Shown here: positions 1-11,494 of the stretch, piece after piece | How positions within the stretch are numbered: position 1 is the first letter of the stretch | Layout: every line of letters begins with the position of its first letter | Source of the DNA: Branchiostoma floridae | Lineage: Eukaryota; Chordata; Leptocardii; Amphioxiformes; Branchiostomatidae | Length of the DNA: 49,109 nt | Assembly (NCBI RefSeq): GCF_000003815.2 | Contig: NW_023365807.1 | Coordinates: forward strand, 1 to 49,109 | Direction of reading: 5' to 3' | Position numbers and translations under genes: made by a program | Notes under the pieces: model-generated | Told to the model about the DNA's origin: nothing | Seen by the model: only the letters and a program-made list of their open reading frames with translations | Databases searched by the model: none

Positions 1-190
1 TAGGGCTGGGTACCGGTGTGACAGGGATTTCGCCCCCCCCCCCCCCCGTGATCTTGCCCCCCCGGGGGCGAAATCACTAGCGATCTCGCCCCCCCCGGGG
101 CGAAATCACTAGCGATCTCGCCCTCCCCGGCTAGTGATCTCGCCCCCTACCTCGCCCCCCTTTAGCGATTTGGCCCCCCCCCAAAAAAAA
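1..190. repeat. C-rich short tandem repeat with poly-C runs
   Basis: A short unit built on gcgatctcgccccccc and ggggcgaaatcactag recurs several times. Both strands of the motif appear (ctcgcccc and ggggcga), and long C runs separate the units. It ends in an A run near 190. No coding potential was seen. Homopolymers of this kind often mark poor assembly. Confidence 0.8.
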
Positions 191-1190
191 AACAGGGTTT
201 ACATGACATTTTAGAAGTTGATTGGTATAAATCACAAAATTAAGTTTCAGAATGATATAAGTACATGCGTTTGATACATAACTCCATTCATGGTATCAAT
301 ATTAACGTAATTACATGGTAATAAGATAGTTGAACTTGTTTCAGACAAGGAGGGTTGGGTCCCTTGTATTCCCATTATTGCATATACCTGAGTCTTGACA
401 TAAGATGTATTTCATTGTATTCACCTGTCCTCAACCAACCTATATATCTCCAATATGAAGTCTCTACCATGAAGTGACCACAACAGAACTATGTAATGTC
501 TTTATTAATTATGCAAATATTAGGTATTAATTAGAATAACGCACATTTTGGTATATGCACCTGGCCAAGGGATATCTTCACCTCCAACATGACTGTTTTT
601 TCTAGTATTTAGGAACTGATGCATTTACCCGTGTTTCTTAAGACTGGTACTTTACCAGTGTTTGTGTAGCATTTAGCAACAGCTATATCAACTTGCGCGT
701 AGATAGTGTTTATAATGAGAAACTATTATTCACGTGTGTTTTTGTTAGGGCTTTGGAAATGTTTCCAGCACAAGAAAGAAAACACTGTGACAAATTGAAA
801 ACATATAGCTGACGTATTCCGTACCATAGACGGCGTTCATTTATACGTTCGCAGAAGCACTGTTTTATGCCACCTCAGCTGCAAAAATTGTCTTTTTCAT
901 TTCAATGTCATGTTTGCACCGAACAATATAGTATCGACTTTCGAGGTATGACATCTTACGGTACGGTAATAAGGTGCCATATAGGTACCAGGTAACACAC
1001 CATATACGTTACTCCCCAGGTGCAGTATAGTACCAGGTAGCGCACCTGTAATATGTAGTAACCAGCTGCTCTTGGCCATGGGGGGGGGGGGGGTCGCTGT
1101 CACATCGGACGTCTAACAGGTTCGCAGTGACTACATACTTTACCCTTTTAAACTTTAGATGTCCATGCATTCTGATTTCTTGTGTATTGT
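191..1190. other. Intergenic DNA, nothing recognised
   Basis: AT-rich sequence with a G run at about 1080-1094. Around 960-1080 the word taccaggta occurs twice in near-duplicate context. No splice-flanked coding exon, RNA gene or transposon terminus was found. Confidence 0.4.
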
Positions 1191-2260
1191 TTGTAGAATA
1201 CACTTCGTATGTAAGTCCTTTCGAATTGTTACAAATACTTTAGCTTATGCCAACTCTTGTGCATTAAAGTGTATCTATTTGTACATGTAACTGTTATCAA
1301 TTATGTCAGAAACAATTTACTTGTTGAATGTATGTTATTTTTAATATGCTTTGTAAGTATGAAATATCTGTTGTCAAGACTTTTATATCATGACAACTCT
1401 TGCATGGTAAAGTTTTATCTATTTCTATGTATTATCTAATTAACGTTATAGATATTATCAATTGCGTCAGAAAGGATTGACTTGTTGGATGTACTTTATT
1501 TTCTAAGTGCATTGTATGGATAGTAGAATACACTTTGTACGCCATTTAGAATTTTCACAAAATACAATATACACGTTGTCAAAACTTGAATTTAGTATCA
1601 ACACATGAACAGTAAAGTTTAACAACAATAATGTCAGTAATAGGGGTGGGTACCGACCGAACCTAATTGTGCAAACTTGTGAATGGGTGACACTCAAAAC
1701 AATGGACAGATTTTCTACAATACAATCTATTTGGCGAAGTATTTGACTCCCGCTAGCGTTTCAAAATCCTACCTTTATGCAAAGTCTGTAAGTTTGACTG
1801 TAGATCCTTATTAGAAATGATTTTAAAAAATATGAACTCTACTCTAGCTTCTTCGCTGTTGTTGTTTTTTAACCAGTAAGCACCAAAATGTAAACCCCTG
1901 CCGATATAATCTCGTCATTTTATAGTTGGTCCAAAATTTGGTCAACTGATTTTTTTTTCATGTACTAGTGCACCCCTCTTTAGAAACGATTAGTTGTATT
2001 ATCTTACTTTCTTTTGCATTTGTTCATGTAATATACACTTTGAAAGTCTTTTAGACTTTGAGTATATATTATTGCACGTTTATAACTTGTCAAAACTTGT
2101 ACCCTGTGCCAAGTCTTGAATGATAAATTTCATTCATGTATATATCATCAATTGTGTCAGACAAACTTGTTGTGAAAACTTGCACATTGTGTTGTCAACT
2201 CTTGTTTATTTATGCTTGTTCATAGGTATAATCGATTATGACATAAGCCAATAAATCATT
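1190..2260. repeat. Diverged repeats of about 140-330 bp
   Basis: Related blocks recur, anchored by caattatgtcagaaac (about 1298), caattgcgtcagaaag (about 1459) and caattgtgtcagacaa (about 2148). Companion blocks tagaatacactt.gta (about 1195 and 1523) and cttgtcaaaacttg (about 1577 and 2088) accompany them. The spacing is irregular and the copies are clearly old. They look like decayed non-coding tandem or transposon-derived repeats. Confidence 0.5.
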
Positions 2261-4366
2261 CACGGACTTCACTACCACAGCTTTACAGCGACTCCATCAT
2301 TATTTTTATGACTTAACATCCTGTACCACGTTACTTTATTGAATGAAATCATTCAAAAATTCACCCAGTCGAGTATGTTCCAGTCTATGAGTATTTTGTG
2401 AATGGCCAAACTGTAAGTAGGGCGGAATACCAAAATATTGTAGTCCATTTTGTATGGTTTGCTGTCATTTTGCTAGGACTAGAATTAGTAATAGTATGCT
2501 GATTGTGACAGTGCCATAACGCTGAGGTGATTTGCATTGACTGGAGACTACAAACTGGGGCTAGTCCCCATATGTTAGTGTACTTCACACAGAACCCATA
2601 AGAACCATTAGCATGTGTTATTGTAATTCACACTGAAGCCATAGAACTCATTAGCAGGTAGACATTAGTTCCTTAATCCTTTCATCTCTGAAACAACACA
2701 GACAAATCAAAGGTTTCTGCACTGGTATGATATGTATGGTAAAGGTACTTCCTGGAGTGAACCCGAGACACACGTCTCGCGATAAGGTGTTAGAAGAAGA
2801 TGAATAGATTCAAGGCTTTTTGCTCAGAGAGTTCAGTTGAATTCATGGTACGTCCAGGTGAGGCTGTCTTGAGAGCAAAGCCTTTGTGTGAACAGAGAAT
2901 GCCTCGTGTCCGTGTGGTCATTTCCCTCTAGTGTCGAACTCTTGTAGCAGATTCCCAAAAAGAACCGGGAGTTACCATCTTTACCCCACTTACAAAACAA
3001 CTAGGCCAACGTTCGAACGCGACTGTGACGTCATTGTGAAAACGATCTATTCCAAAAGTTGCCCACTTAGATTAGTGCTTACATTGACATCCGACCTTGC
3101 ACTTCGGACATGGGTCGCTAGATGTCACTGCTGCATGGTCTGTCTTTGCCATCAGGGCGCTCAGGTAATCATATACCAGTACAAAGTATTCTATCAACGC
3201 GCTGTTGTAGTTGGTTGCATGTTGATAGACTTCATAACAACACCGTCATCACCGTCGAGTCAATTATTCTTGTATTTCAAACGAAATTATGAAATCGGTC
3301 AAAGATGCGCCAGTCTAGAATGTTCGACATCACCAATAGTTTTGTTATTTTTCATTGCGTCGTAAATATTGTCATATAATCAATTCTGGTGTAAAAATTA
3401 TCTGTCAATGAGTGCTACGTCACCCTATAGAATAAAAAAATCCAGCGACATTAGAGATATGGCCTAGCGTACAGTTATGTCTTCAATCTAGACGATAGCT
3501 GTTCTATCAGAAAGCAAATTGATCGTCAACCTGATTAACACCTGTTGAACAACCCGAAGCAGACCGCACAGCAGTGGCCTCTTGCGATATTGCTCTAAAG
3601 TGCAGCGTCATAGTTTTCTATGGGTGATGTAGTACAGTTGCGCGGTGGCATTTGTCACGAACAACGTGCTGGCATCAATTACTAAAATAAACTCCCTTTC
3701 AAGTTTTAACTGTCTAGCAAAACGTTACGTAGCTACATGAGTCTACTAGAAATCAGATCACGGCATCATTACTCTTCTTGACGCTTCGTTTCCTACTGTT
3801 AACGTATGGTTGTGCTGAGCAACACGACGAAGACCACGCAGTTGCGCCCTCCAGCAATATATCTGTAACGAGCAACATTTTGCATGCACTTTACAGATAG
3901 ATCGACAGAGGACGCTGCTACATGGTCTGAAAAAATATTGATACAAAATAAGGCAAGGGTGCTTTTCCTATTTCATTCATTTGTTCGTTCGTTCATTTAA
4001 TGAACCAATCATTCTTCCCTTGATTCGTTTGTTCGCTCATTCATTAATTGATACATTCAAATACAATAAAAGATAGACACTTAGGTTTCCACTAACTACA
4101 ATTTATTACATTCCGTGAACAAGGCTGACGGGGTCGGCCAGAAATTTGTTGCTGGTTACGTAAAGTTTAGTTTTTCCACAATGTCATTTACCAAGTTGAA
4201 CACTTCATACTACAATTTATTGCATGCTTCTAATCTTTCGAAATTGTATGTATTTACATTTGCTTTTTCTACAATAATTAGATTGAGCATCGCATACAAT
4301 TTACACGAAACGACCATACAATACATAGAGAAAATGAGACAAGTTTTTACAGATGTATACATTACT
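2261..4366. other. Intergenic DNA with one dispersed-repeat fragment
   Basis: No gene was recognised. A block at 3101-3140 (acatgggtcgctagatgtca with flanks) resembles sequences near 23990 and 26370, so a dispersed repeat is present. The 144-codon open frame at 2931-3365 crosses this repeat and has no recognisable domain. Confidence 0.4.
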
Positions 4367-4450
4367 TTAACCCTCAAGCACCCGACCTTTTTTTGGGCCT
4401 AAAATGACCGAGTGGGGTCCAAACGGACCCCAAAATGTTTTGTTCATAAA
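4367..4450 (+). mobile_element. Possible piggyBac-type transposon end (TTAA + CCCT)
   Basis: TTAA at 4367-4370 is followed directly by ccctcaagcacccgacc. A TTAA target with a CCC-starting terminus is the usual form of piggyBac-family ends. A short inner palindrome, ggggtccaaacggacccc, follows at 4415-4432. No matching right end and no transposase were found, so this is at best one end of a non-autonomous or broken element. Confidence 0.25.
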
Positions 4451-5617
4451 ATCTCTGTACCATTTCTCACCGCCAACGTCCTGGTTAAGGAACATTCTGG
4501 CTATGCCCGCAAAGACCACGACGCAATGAGGAACTCAGGAAGTAAAAGCGAGAGGAGTGCGCCTTGGCATTGTTGGTTAGCGGCTTTGTATTGTCGCAGC
4601 TCCGCTGCAGCTGATTTTCTGAATTTCTTTGTGGAATTCCCTTTTTTTTGTGGTTCAGCCGAATTATTTTTTTGGGCCCAGCCAAAGCAGCCCCCCCCCC
4701 CCCTAAATCCGCGGATGTATATCTCTATGTTCCGTATGCCGCAATCGCATGTGCATTGGCATGTCGTCTGTACTCGGTTGGGAAATGATGCACGTTATTT
4801 TTTTTTCGCCGTAGCTGTTTTTATTTTTGATGCAATAATTACAGTTTTCACCCCTACGCCGTCCGGTATAGTGGTTCTGGTCTTCCTTATGATTGCGCTT
4901 TAAGCATTGTAGAAATTTGATACCGTCAAGCAGATGTTGTCCTCGTCGGAAATTGACAACAGCTGTGCTACCTCGTACCCTGGAAAAGTAGGCATTTGAT
5001 TGACAGGGGTAAAAACCGGTTCTCAATGTGCCAGGAAGGTAACTACATTCCATAACAGCTGTTGGAGATGAACTCTGCGATAAGGTTTTGTCAACAACAC
5101 GGTAATAAGCAGATACTAACGTTAGCATACAATTTTAACCCATACCACTGAACCCACTCTCAGGTGTCTACACCCTATGCAGACGCAGACTCAGCGATAT
5201 GGGGCCAGAATATGTACAAGGACATGTACAGAGGCGGTTATTTAGGTACAGGGCTCATGTCCCTATTCAGACTTAACATACAAGCAGGGTGGTGCCATTG
5301 TGACGATCTCCAAGCAGACGTTGGGAAAAATCGTAACTATTTGTAGCACTACACCAGGGAACAGGAACGGTTTGCACTAGCACGTACCATATCAAGAGCT
5401 CGTTTCTACACATGAATTCTGGACCAGTGTAAATTTTAGCATTTGGTGTCGTTCGTTTGAGACGCAGATTTTGCTGTTCATGCGTACAGGACTGTGTTTT
5501 GAATTTTGAAGCGATAGATATGCTTTTTTAAAAGCTTACTTAAAAGTAAGTTTTTGGTACAAGGCGATGATGTGTTCTGTATGCGATATAAACATATCGC
5601 ATTATAACATAAACGAT
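4451..5617. other. Intergenic DNA, nothing recognised
   Basis: Moderate-GC sequence with a C run at about 4691-4703. Open frames of 141 and 163 codons overlap here on opposite strands. They show no domain, no splice context and no codon bias. Nothing supports a gene. Confidence 0.4.
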
Positions 5618-7320
5618 AGAATTTTGCCACTAACTCTACTCTTGATGATCAGGGTCATCCACTCGACTTACCTGCTCGGACTGATACATTTCTGAGAAAC
5701 ATCAAAGTTACAGCTCGGGATGTTTCAAAGCTCATTAAGGATCTTGATGCAAACAAGGCAACCGGACCAGACAATATTCCGGTAGTTGTTCTTAAAAACA
5801 TTTCATCTGAACTGTCTCCCATCCTGGCAAAGCTCTTCAATCTCTGCCTGAAGGAAAGATGTTTTCCTTCCATGTGGAAAATATCATCAGTCTGTCCTGT
5901 TTTTAAGAATGCTGGAGAACGGTCATCTCCATCCCAGTATCGGCCAATTAGTCTTCTCTGTATCATTAGTAAACTCTTCGAGTCCTTCATTAACAAGGCA
6001 GTACTCACCCATCTTGAAAGCAAAAAACTCCTGAGCGACAAACAGTATGGTTTTAGATCTTCTAGGTCCACAGCAGATGTTCTAACTTTCATAACCCATC
6101 GAATAAGTTCAGCCCTTGATGGTGGCTTTGTGTCCAGAGCAGTTGCTTTAGATATATCAAAAGCCTTTGACAAGGTATGGCATAGAGGTTTGCTGCATAA
6201 ACTTGCCAGCTATGGTATCTGCGGCAAGGTTCTAGCAACAATAAAATCTTTCTTGTCCTGCGGATCTCTGAAGGTCGTTATAAACGGCCAAGCGTCAGAA
6301 TGTCATAGCATCAATGCTGGAGTACCGCAAGGATCAATCCTCTGTCCAACACTATTTTTAATCTAGTAGTACATAAACGATCTGCCTGATCATATACTCA
6401 GATCATTTGTCGACATTTAAGCTGATGACACCTCAGTATATGGCCACACATCTAGGAGATGTAATGACCACTCAATTGCAGCTAATCTCTCTGCTGACCT
6501 TGATCATACGGTTCTATGGGGTAAAAAGTGGCTTGTGACCTTCAACCCTTCAAAAACAAGCCTTCTTTCGTTTCATCATAAGAGATCTGACCCGAACCTT
6601 CCACCGGTCCAAATGAGTGGGGCTTTACTTAAAGAAGCCCCTTGCTTTGAGCGACTCTTGGGCCTAAAATTTACACCTGATCTTAAGTGGAATTGTTACA
6701 TTCAATCCGTTGCCAAGGAAGCTGGGAAAATGGTGGGCTCCTTGTACCGTTCCAGGAAATATCTGACCCCTCCGCCATTCTTTATCTTTACAAGAGTCAG
6801 ATAAGGCCCAAAATGGAATACTGCTGTCACATTTGGGCTGGAGCTTCCCAGAGCTCCCTGACCTGCCTCAACAGGGTACAAAAACGGTTAAAGAACATTG
6901 TTGGCAGCGACTTGTTCGCCACTCTACAACCATTGTCTCAAAGGCGTGATGTAGCTAGCCTAGCACTATTCTATCGCTACTTCCATGGTAAATGTTCGGC
7001 AGAACTTCACTCATCTGTGCCTCCAATATGAACCTTCACTGCAAGAACCCGTTTAGCCACTTCCACGGAAGCAAATCATCCTTTTTTCCCTCCACAATCC
7101 TCCTTCTAGGAGGAAGTTCCACGCTCAGAGCTTTTTTCCAAGAACAACTTCGCTATGGAATGAGCTTCCACGGACCTGCTTTCCCATGGGATACAATCTA
7201 CAACTGTTTAGGTCAAGGGTTAACACACATCTTTCTTCACTATACAGTATTGTAACCCCAAACGTCTAAGTGGCTCCAACAGCCTTGTTTTGCGGTGAAC
7301 TTTTTAAATAAATAGAAAAA
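5618..7320 (+). mobile_element. 5'-truncated, broken CR1/jockey-like LINE (reverse transcriptase)
   Basis: The translated + strand carries reverse transcriptase landmarks in order: NKATGPDNIP (about 5754), SQYRPISLL (about 5935), ALDISKAFDKVWHRGLL (about 6145), GVPQGS (about 6319), YINDLP (about 6370) and ADDTSVYG in place of the FADDT box (about 6424). A 3' section with IRPKMEYCCHIWAGA (about 6805) follows, then a tail with NELPRTCFP (about 7160) ending at TAA 7267-7269. AATAAA follows at 7307. No endonuclease domain is present, so the copy is truncated at its 5' end. It is dead: two adjacent TAG codons at 6364-6369, TAA at 6418, a frameshift near 6770, TGA at 7029 and another shift near 7105. 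Confidence 0.9.
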
Positions 7321-8287
7321 CACCGAGTCATACACCACAGAAAACATCACAACCAACATAAACCATAATTAGGTCACAGAGTATGTTACCTACGGTCACT
7401 TGTTACTTTTTTTAATAGTCGTTTTTATCGGTATTTCTATTTTGCACTCTTTCTTGATGTCTCGCGACCAAAGGATTTATCTTTTAGTAAGTTTTCTAGT
7501 TACCCTGGATTTAGGCAGCGCCCGGACGTTACGTATTTATAGTCAATCTACAATAGAAACTAGCAATGGGTTTCATTTAGATACTGTAGTATTGTGTATT
7601 TGAACTAGCTTGACTTCGCTTTAAATTCTCCTTGGAGGAGTGTATGTAAATACCAAGGCAATTCAGACGCATAATGTCTGAAAGATGGTATTTTATATAA
7701 CGATTTCAGAAATGATTATCGCATCCACATATTTCAATTTTTCAATCATCCTATTGCAAAACTTGTAAACACCGAAAGGGGGCGTGCATGAGTCGAGTCA
7801 TCTCTTGCAATGGGGGCGTCCAACGCACAAGCAAGACACCGAATTTCGGTGACCGAAATGATGTAATATAGCCCTTGTCCTACATTGAAGAAAAGGTAGG
7901 TTTCCAGTGGTAACGTTATGTTTTGACGGCCATTTTAGGTGAAAGGTCGTGGGAAGAAAACAGCCAAAGAATATTATATGACTTATATCCCATATTCAAC
8001 CGTACGAGAAGAGGGCAGCAGATTTGTCGCTTAATTTCAGCTTTCCTCAAGCCGAAGTTCAACAGACAGTCAAACCAGGTGTGTGGATTATTTGCTTTTC
8101 ATGTGTCCAATTCAATCCAACTTTGGATTGTTTGTCGGCAAGTTTGGAGAATACCGCTTACGGTTCTGTGTATATAGGTACAAACCGTGGGAATCCGCTT
8201 CTAAACGTTTGTGCTACCACTACTCTTTTTGTAATCTTCAAACAACATGTATGTAGCGGACGATCGTTTTTGTAGAATGCAACTCTT
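7321..8287. other. Intergenic DNA between LINE and tandem array
   Basis: AT-rich sequence without a recognisable gene, RNA or transposon end. The 60-85 codon open frames here have no domain similarity that I can see and no splice context. Confidence 0.4.
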
Positions 8288-8582
8288 TTGTTAAAATGAT
8301 CTATTTCGTGAGCGTGCATGCATTTAGATGTTTTCGAGGCAAGCAACGTTCAGATATAGTGGCATGTCTGTTGCCAATCCAGGGGGAGGGGGCGACTTGT
8401 CTTCTACCCATGGAAGTTTTTAGTACGTTTCACAAAGTATCAGGAGGGGTTCAGTTCCTCAATGCGGAGGGTTTGAAGGAGCATGTCTTGTCTTATAGTA
8501 GAACATGTATGTCACCATACTAAACTTATAAGCTACGCCAGGTTTATTAGCAGCTTCATGACGCTCTTTGTGGGTATTTTGT

Positions 8583-8708
8583 AATCGTTAGTAGTTCTAG
8601 CCACTGTTCGGGCTTCGCAGGTGTAGTTATAGCCCAAACAACAGAAAACTAAATCCCCGCATTGTTGATAGACCAGATCCATCTTACGGACTGATATCTC
8701 GGAAACCC
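8583..8708 (+). repeat. Internal direct repeat of array unit, left member
   Basis: About 125 bp starting aatcgttag and containing tgttcgggcttcgcaggtgt and a catctta..tgatatctc..gaaac section. It resembles 10377-10505 in the same unit, about 1.8 kb downstream, at clearly lower identity than array copies share with each other. The same pair recurs in copies 2 and 3. It could be an ancient LTR or the ends of a transposon; this is not resolved. Confidence 0.55.
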
Positions 8709-10376
8709 AAATTGGATTTTCCCGCTTGTTATTTTTTTATGCAACGTATCGAACATAAAATAATCTAAGCGTTAGTTCAGCTTCCATAAAGGCTTTTCGT
8801 ACCTTTTAATTACATTTTTCAGGGAAGTTCTGGAGCGTCAAACTGATAACTGATGCTCTATCCAATAACAACAGAAAATAAACAGATCCATATCACACCG
8901 AGGAGTAATAGACTTTCTGAATTCACTGAAAAAATCCTTGCAAATTTTGAGATTATTTCAGCCTTTCTTCGATGCTTTTGATCACATAGTACATACATAC
9001 ATTCAGGTCGTACAGGAAAACAACAAGAAAAAACAAACGCTCCATGTATGAAGGTTGTGATGTACTCAAAATGTTCTACTTTGCAGTCGATCTTTCAATT
9101 TTCTAATTATTTAAATTTAGGTGAGCACTCGGGCTTTACAAGTATACCAAAACTATAAGAGAAACAAGGATAGGGCTTCCAACGTGGACATTGCATAATC
9201 CCGTCTCTGTCTGTCAAGTTGTTTTTTATAATCCGATTGCAAAATGTACAGCACCAAAATAATTTCATTTCAAACACGCACAAATAACAACCGGAACAAA
9301 CCAGCGGAAGATCCCTGGTTTTGGTGACGCAGGTTCCACGTACGCAGTTATTACATCTCATGCCATGGGAATGTTTTAATCCTTCTGGTCAAGGAGTTTG
9401 CCTCTTCGTTGCAAAATATACGCTACCAAACTCAGTCTGACGCAACAACTGAAGATCTCCCTTTCTGATGACACAGAACCTGCTCACATAATCAACCGAG
9501 CTAAAACCCAGGTTACTGTTTGTCCGGCTTCTGATATTTTCCCTTTCTTAGCTTCTAATTGAGACCAAGAAAATAAAATTTCTTGCTCAAGTCACGATCG
9601 TGAATGAAATATTCGGTATTGTTTCATTTACCCGATTGTAATCATATCCCACGCTGTAAACCTTTCCAGTTGCGTAACCACTTGTAACACGGGTTTCCTC
9701 CGTTTCTAGCGACAAATATACAACATGTTATATTTCCCTTCTCCATTAAAGTTTTCATGCAGACACTTCAATCTACGGAGATGGGCATAAATGCTTAGTT
9801 TCCCTCTATGAGTACTTCAGGTTTAACGTTTGAGGACTTCACGTTTCAGTATCTATGGAAAACTTCGGTCCTCTCGAGTTTCCTGTCTCAGATAATTTAT
9901 GATAGAGAGCGTTTTGTTGTTGATAAGCTTACATGGGTTTTAACATAGAAGACAATAAATGTTTGAATACGACACACACATTCTTACGGGAGAAGATTAT
10001 AGCTGAAATATCGTTATAACATAGATGCTTTTGTTAGTCAGAGGCATTGTACAGCTAAAACAACAAGAGGCGAAATCTGTGCAAAGTAGAAAAACAGGGC
10101 CTTTTTCCACGAAGAATATTTTTGTGATTTCCCTACCTTATCATGCTGGTAGAGATTTCATCAAGGAGCGCAAAGTTGAAATCACCAACTTTCATATTTT
10201 GTCATCAGTTTTAATTTTACATGCATTTTAGTTGTGCTGTCGTCAATAATGTTACCATATCAACAGCTATAAGATGGCAGAATTATTGTGTGTTTTTTTC
10301 GTATTGATAGCAAATATTGTTTGAATGTAGATACACGCTGTAAAGTAGATTTTGTCAATTATACAAAATGTAAAGT

Positions 10377-10505
10377 CAATCGTTAGCATATGAAGTGTTA
10401 GGCGTGTTCGGGCTTCGCAGGTGTATCTTTAACTAAACAACAACAAGCGAGATCCAATCTTATTGATAAAGCAGCGTCATCTTACATAGTCATATCTCTG
10501 AAACG
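10377..10505 (+). repeat. Internal direct repeat of array unit, right member
   Basis: Partner of 8583-8708 in the same orientation. It shares tgttcgggcttcgcaggtgt exactly and then a diverged stretch of about 90 bp. Equivalent positions lie near 13733 and 17213 in the other copies. Confidence 0.55.
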
Positions 10506-10895
10506 CGCCGGGGTTTCTTTCACGACTCGCTAAGATTTCCCGTACAAAAATGATTGATACAGAAGACGCTAAAGTAAGGAGATGGACACTGGGGGCTATG
10601 GGGCAGTTTATCTGGAAAGTTGATAAAGTTGTGTTTTAATGCTCTTTGTGTAGGAATTAAGGCATTTGCCCCACTAATTGTAAAGTTTGTAAATATATTA
10701 AAGGTAACCGTAGCACCGGTATCATTGCCTGTTAAAGTCTTTAAGGGCCTTAGGCTTAGATTGTTATCCACTGTGTCCAGGGTACGATATAGAAGGGGAG
10801 CCAAACACTCTCCTTCCACCGCCTTTGCCTCCCTATGTCAGGTACCCATTTTACACCTTGGTAGAGTGAGGAAAGTCGTGTAGGGTGCCTTAACC

Positions 10896-11494
10896 ATGGG
10901 CAAAGGATCGGTAGTATTTCAACTACAATTCCCTACATTAGCAGCCACAAAAATCCACCCATACCTAGGTGTTACGTTAACAACTGGGCTGAAGTGGGGT
11001 GTCCATGTTAACAAAATAACAACCAAGGCTAAACAGACATTTGGAGTGATCAAACACAGCTTGTGGGCATGCCCAGCCAGGGTAAAATCACTAGTATACA
11101 CGTCACTGGTAAGACCTAACCTTGAATATGCTGTAACAGTATGGGATCCGTATACAAAGAAAGACAAAGATAAACTTGAAAGGGTACAGAACCAAGCTGC
11201 CAGATTCTTTACAAACAACTACAACAGGAATGCTAGTGTAACCAAAAGAAAACAGATCTGCGGTGGGCATCACTTGAAAACAGAAGGAAAATGTCCAGAC
11301 TTTGTATGATGTATAAAATGACCAATAGGCCGGTGGACGTACCGACTGATAAGTATCTAATACCAGCTCAAAAAAGAACAAGAATCAGCCATGACAAGTA
11401 CCAGAGTTACCAACCTAGGATTGATGTGTTCAAAAATTCGTATTTTCCCAGAAATATCGTAGAGTGGAACTTGTTATCACTAAGAACTTGTTAA
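10896..11494 (+). mobile_element. LINE 3' coding fragment in array copy 1 (frameshifted)
   Basis: The frame carries the post-catalytic region of CR1/L2-like reverse transcriptases: YLGVTLTTGLKW, then LVRPNLEYAVTVWDPY, LERVQNQAARF and, in a second frame, YFPRNIVEWNLLS before TAA at 11492-11494. A one-base loss near 11251 relative to copy 2 (ccaaaagaaa against ccaaaatgaaa) splits the frame. There are no palm or YxDD motifs upstream, so only the 3' end is present. Confidence 0.85.

Larger units (their letters stand above)
8288..11486 (+). repeat. Tandem array, copy 1 of about 3.3-kb unit
   Basis: This begins at ttgttaaaatgatc, which is the last codon and stop region of the LINE fragment that closes each full unit, and runs to the same point near 11487. 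Copies are nearly identical over most of their length. Landmarks are gcgtgcatgcatttagatg, the inner gttcgggcttcgcaggtgta pair, and the terminal LINE fragment. Relative to copy 3, this copy lacks a block after ctccatgtatgaaggt (about 9054). Confidence 0.85.

Noticed and set aside
2931-3365. 144-codon open frame on the plus strand
   Set aside because: It crosses a dispersed repeat, shows no domain and no coding-type base use, and has no splice or promoter context.
5655-6173. 172-codon minus-strand open frame
   Set aside because: It is the shadow of the LINE reverse transcriptase, whose conserved motifs are all on the plus strand.
10520-10819. 99-codon minus-strand frame recurring in all array copies
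   Set aside because: Its recurrence is explained by the array duplication itself. No domain was recognised, and the plus strand is open over the same stretch.
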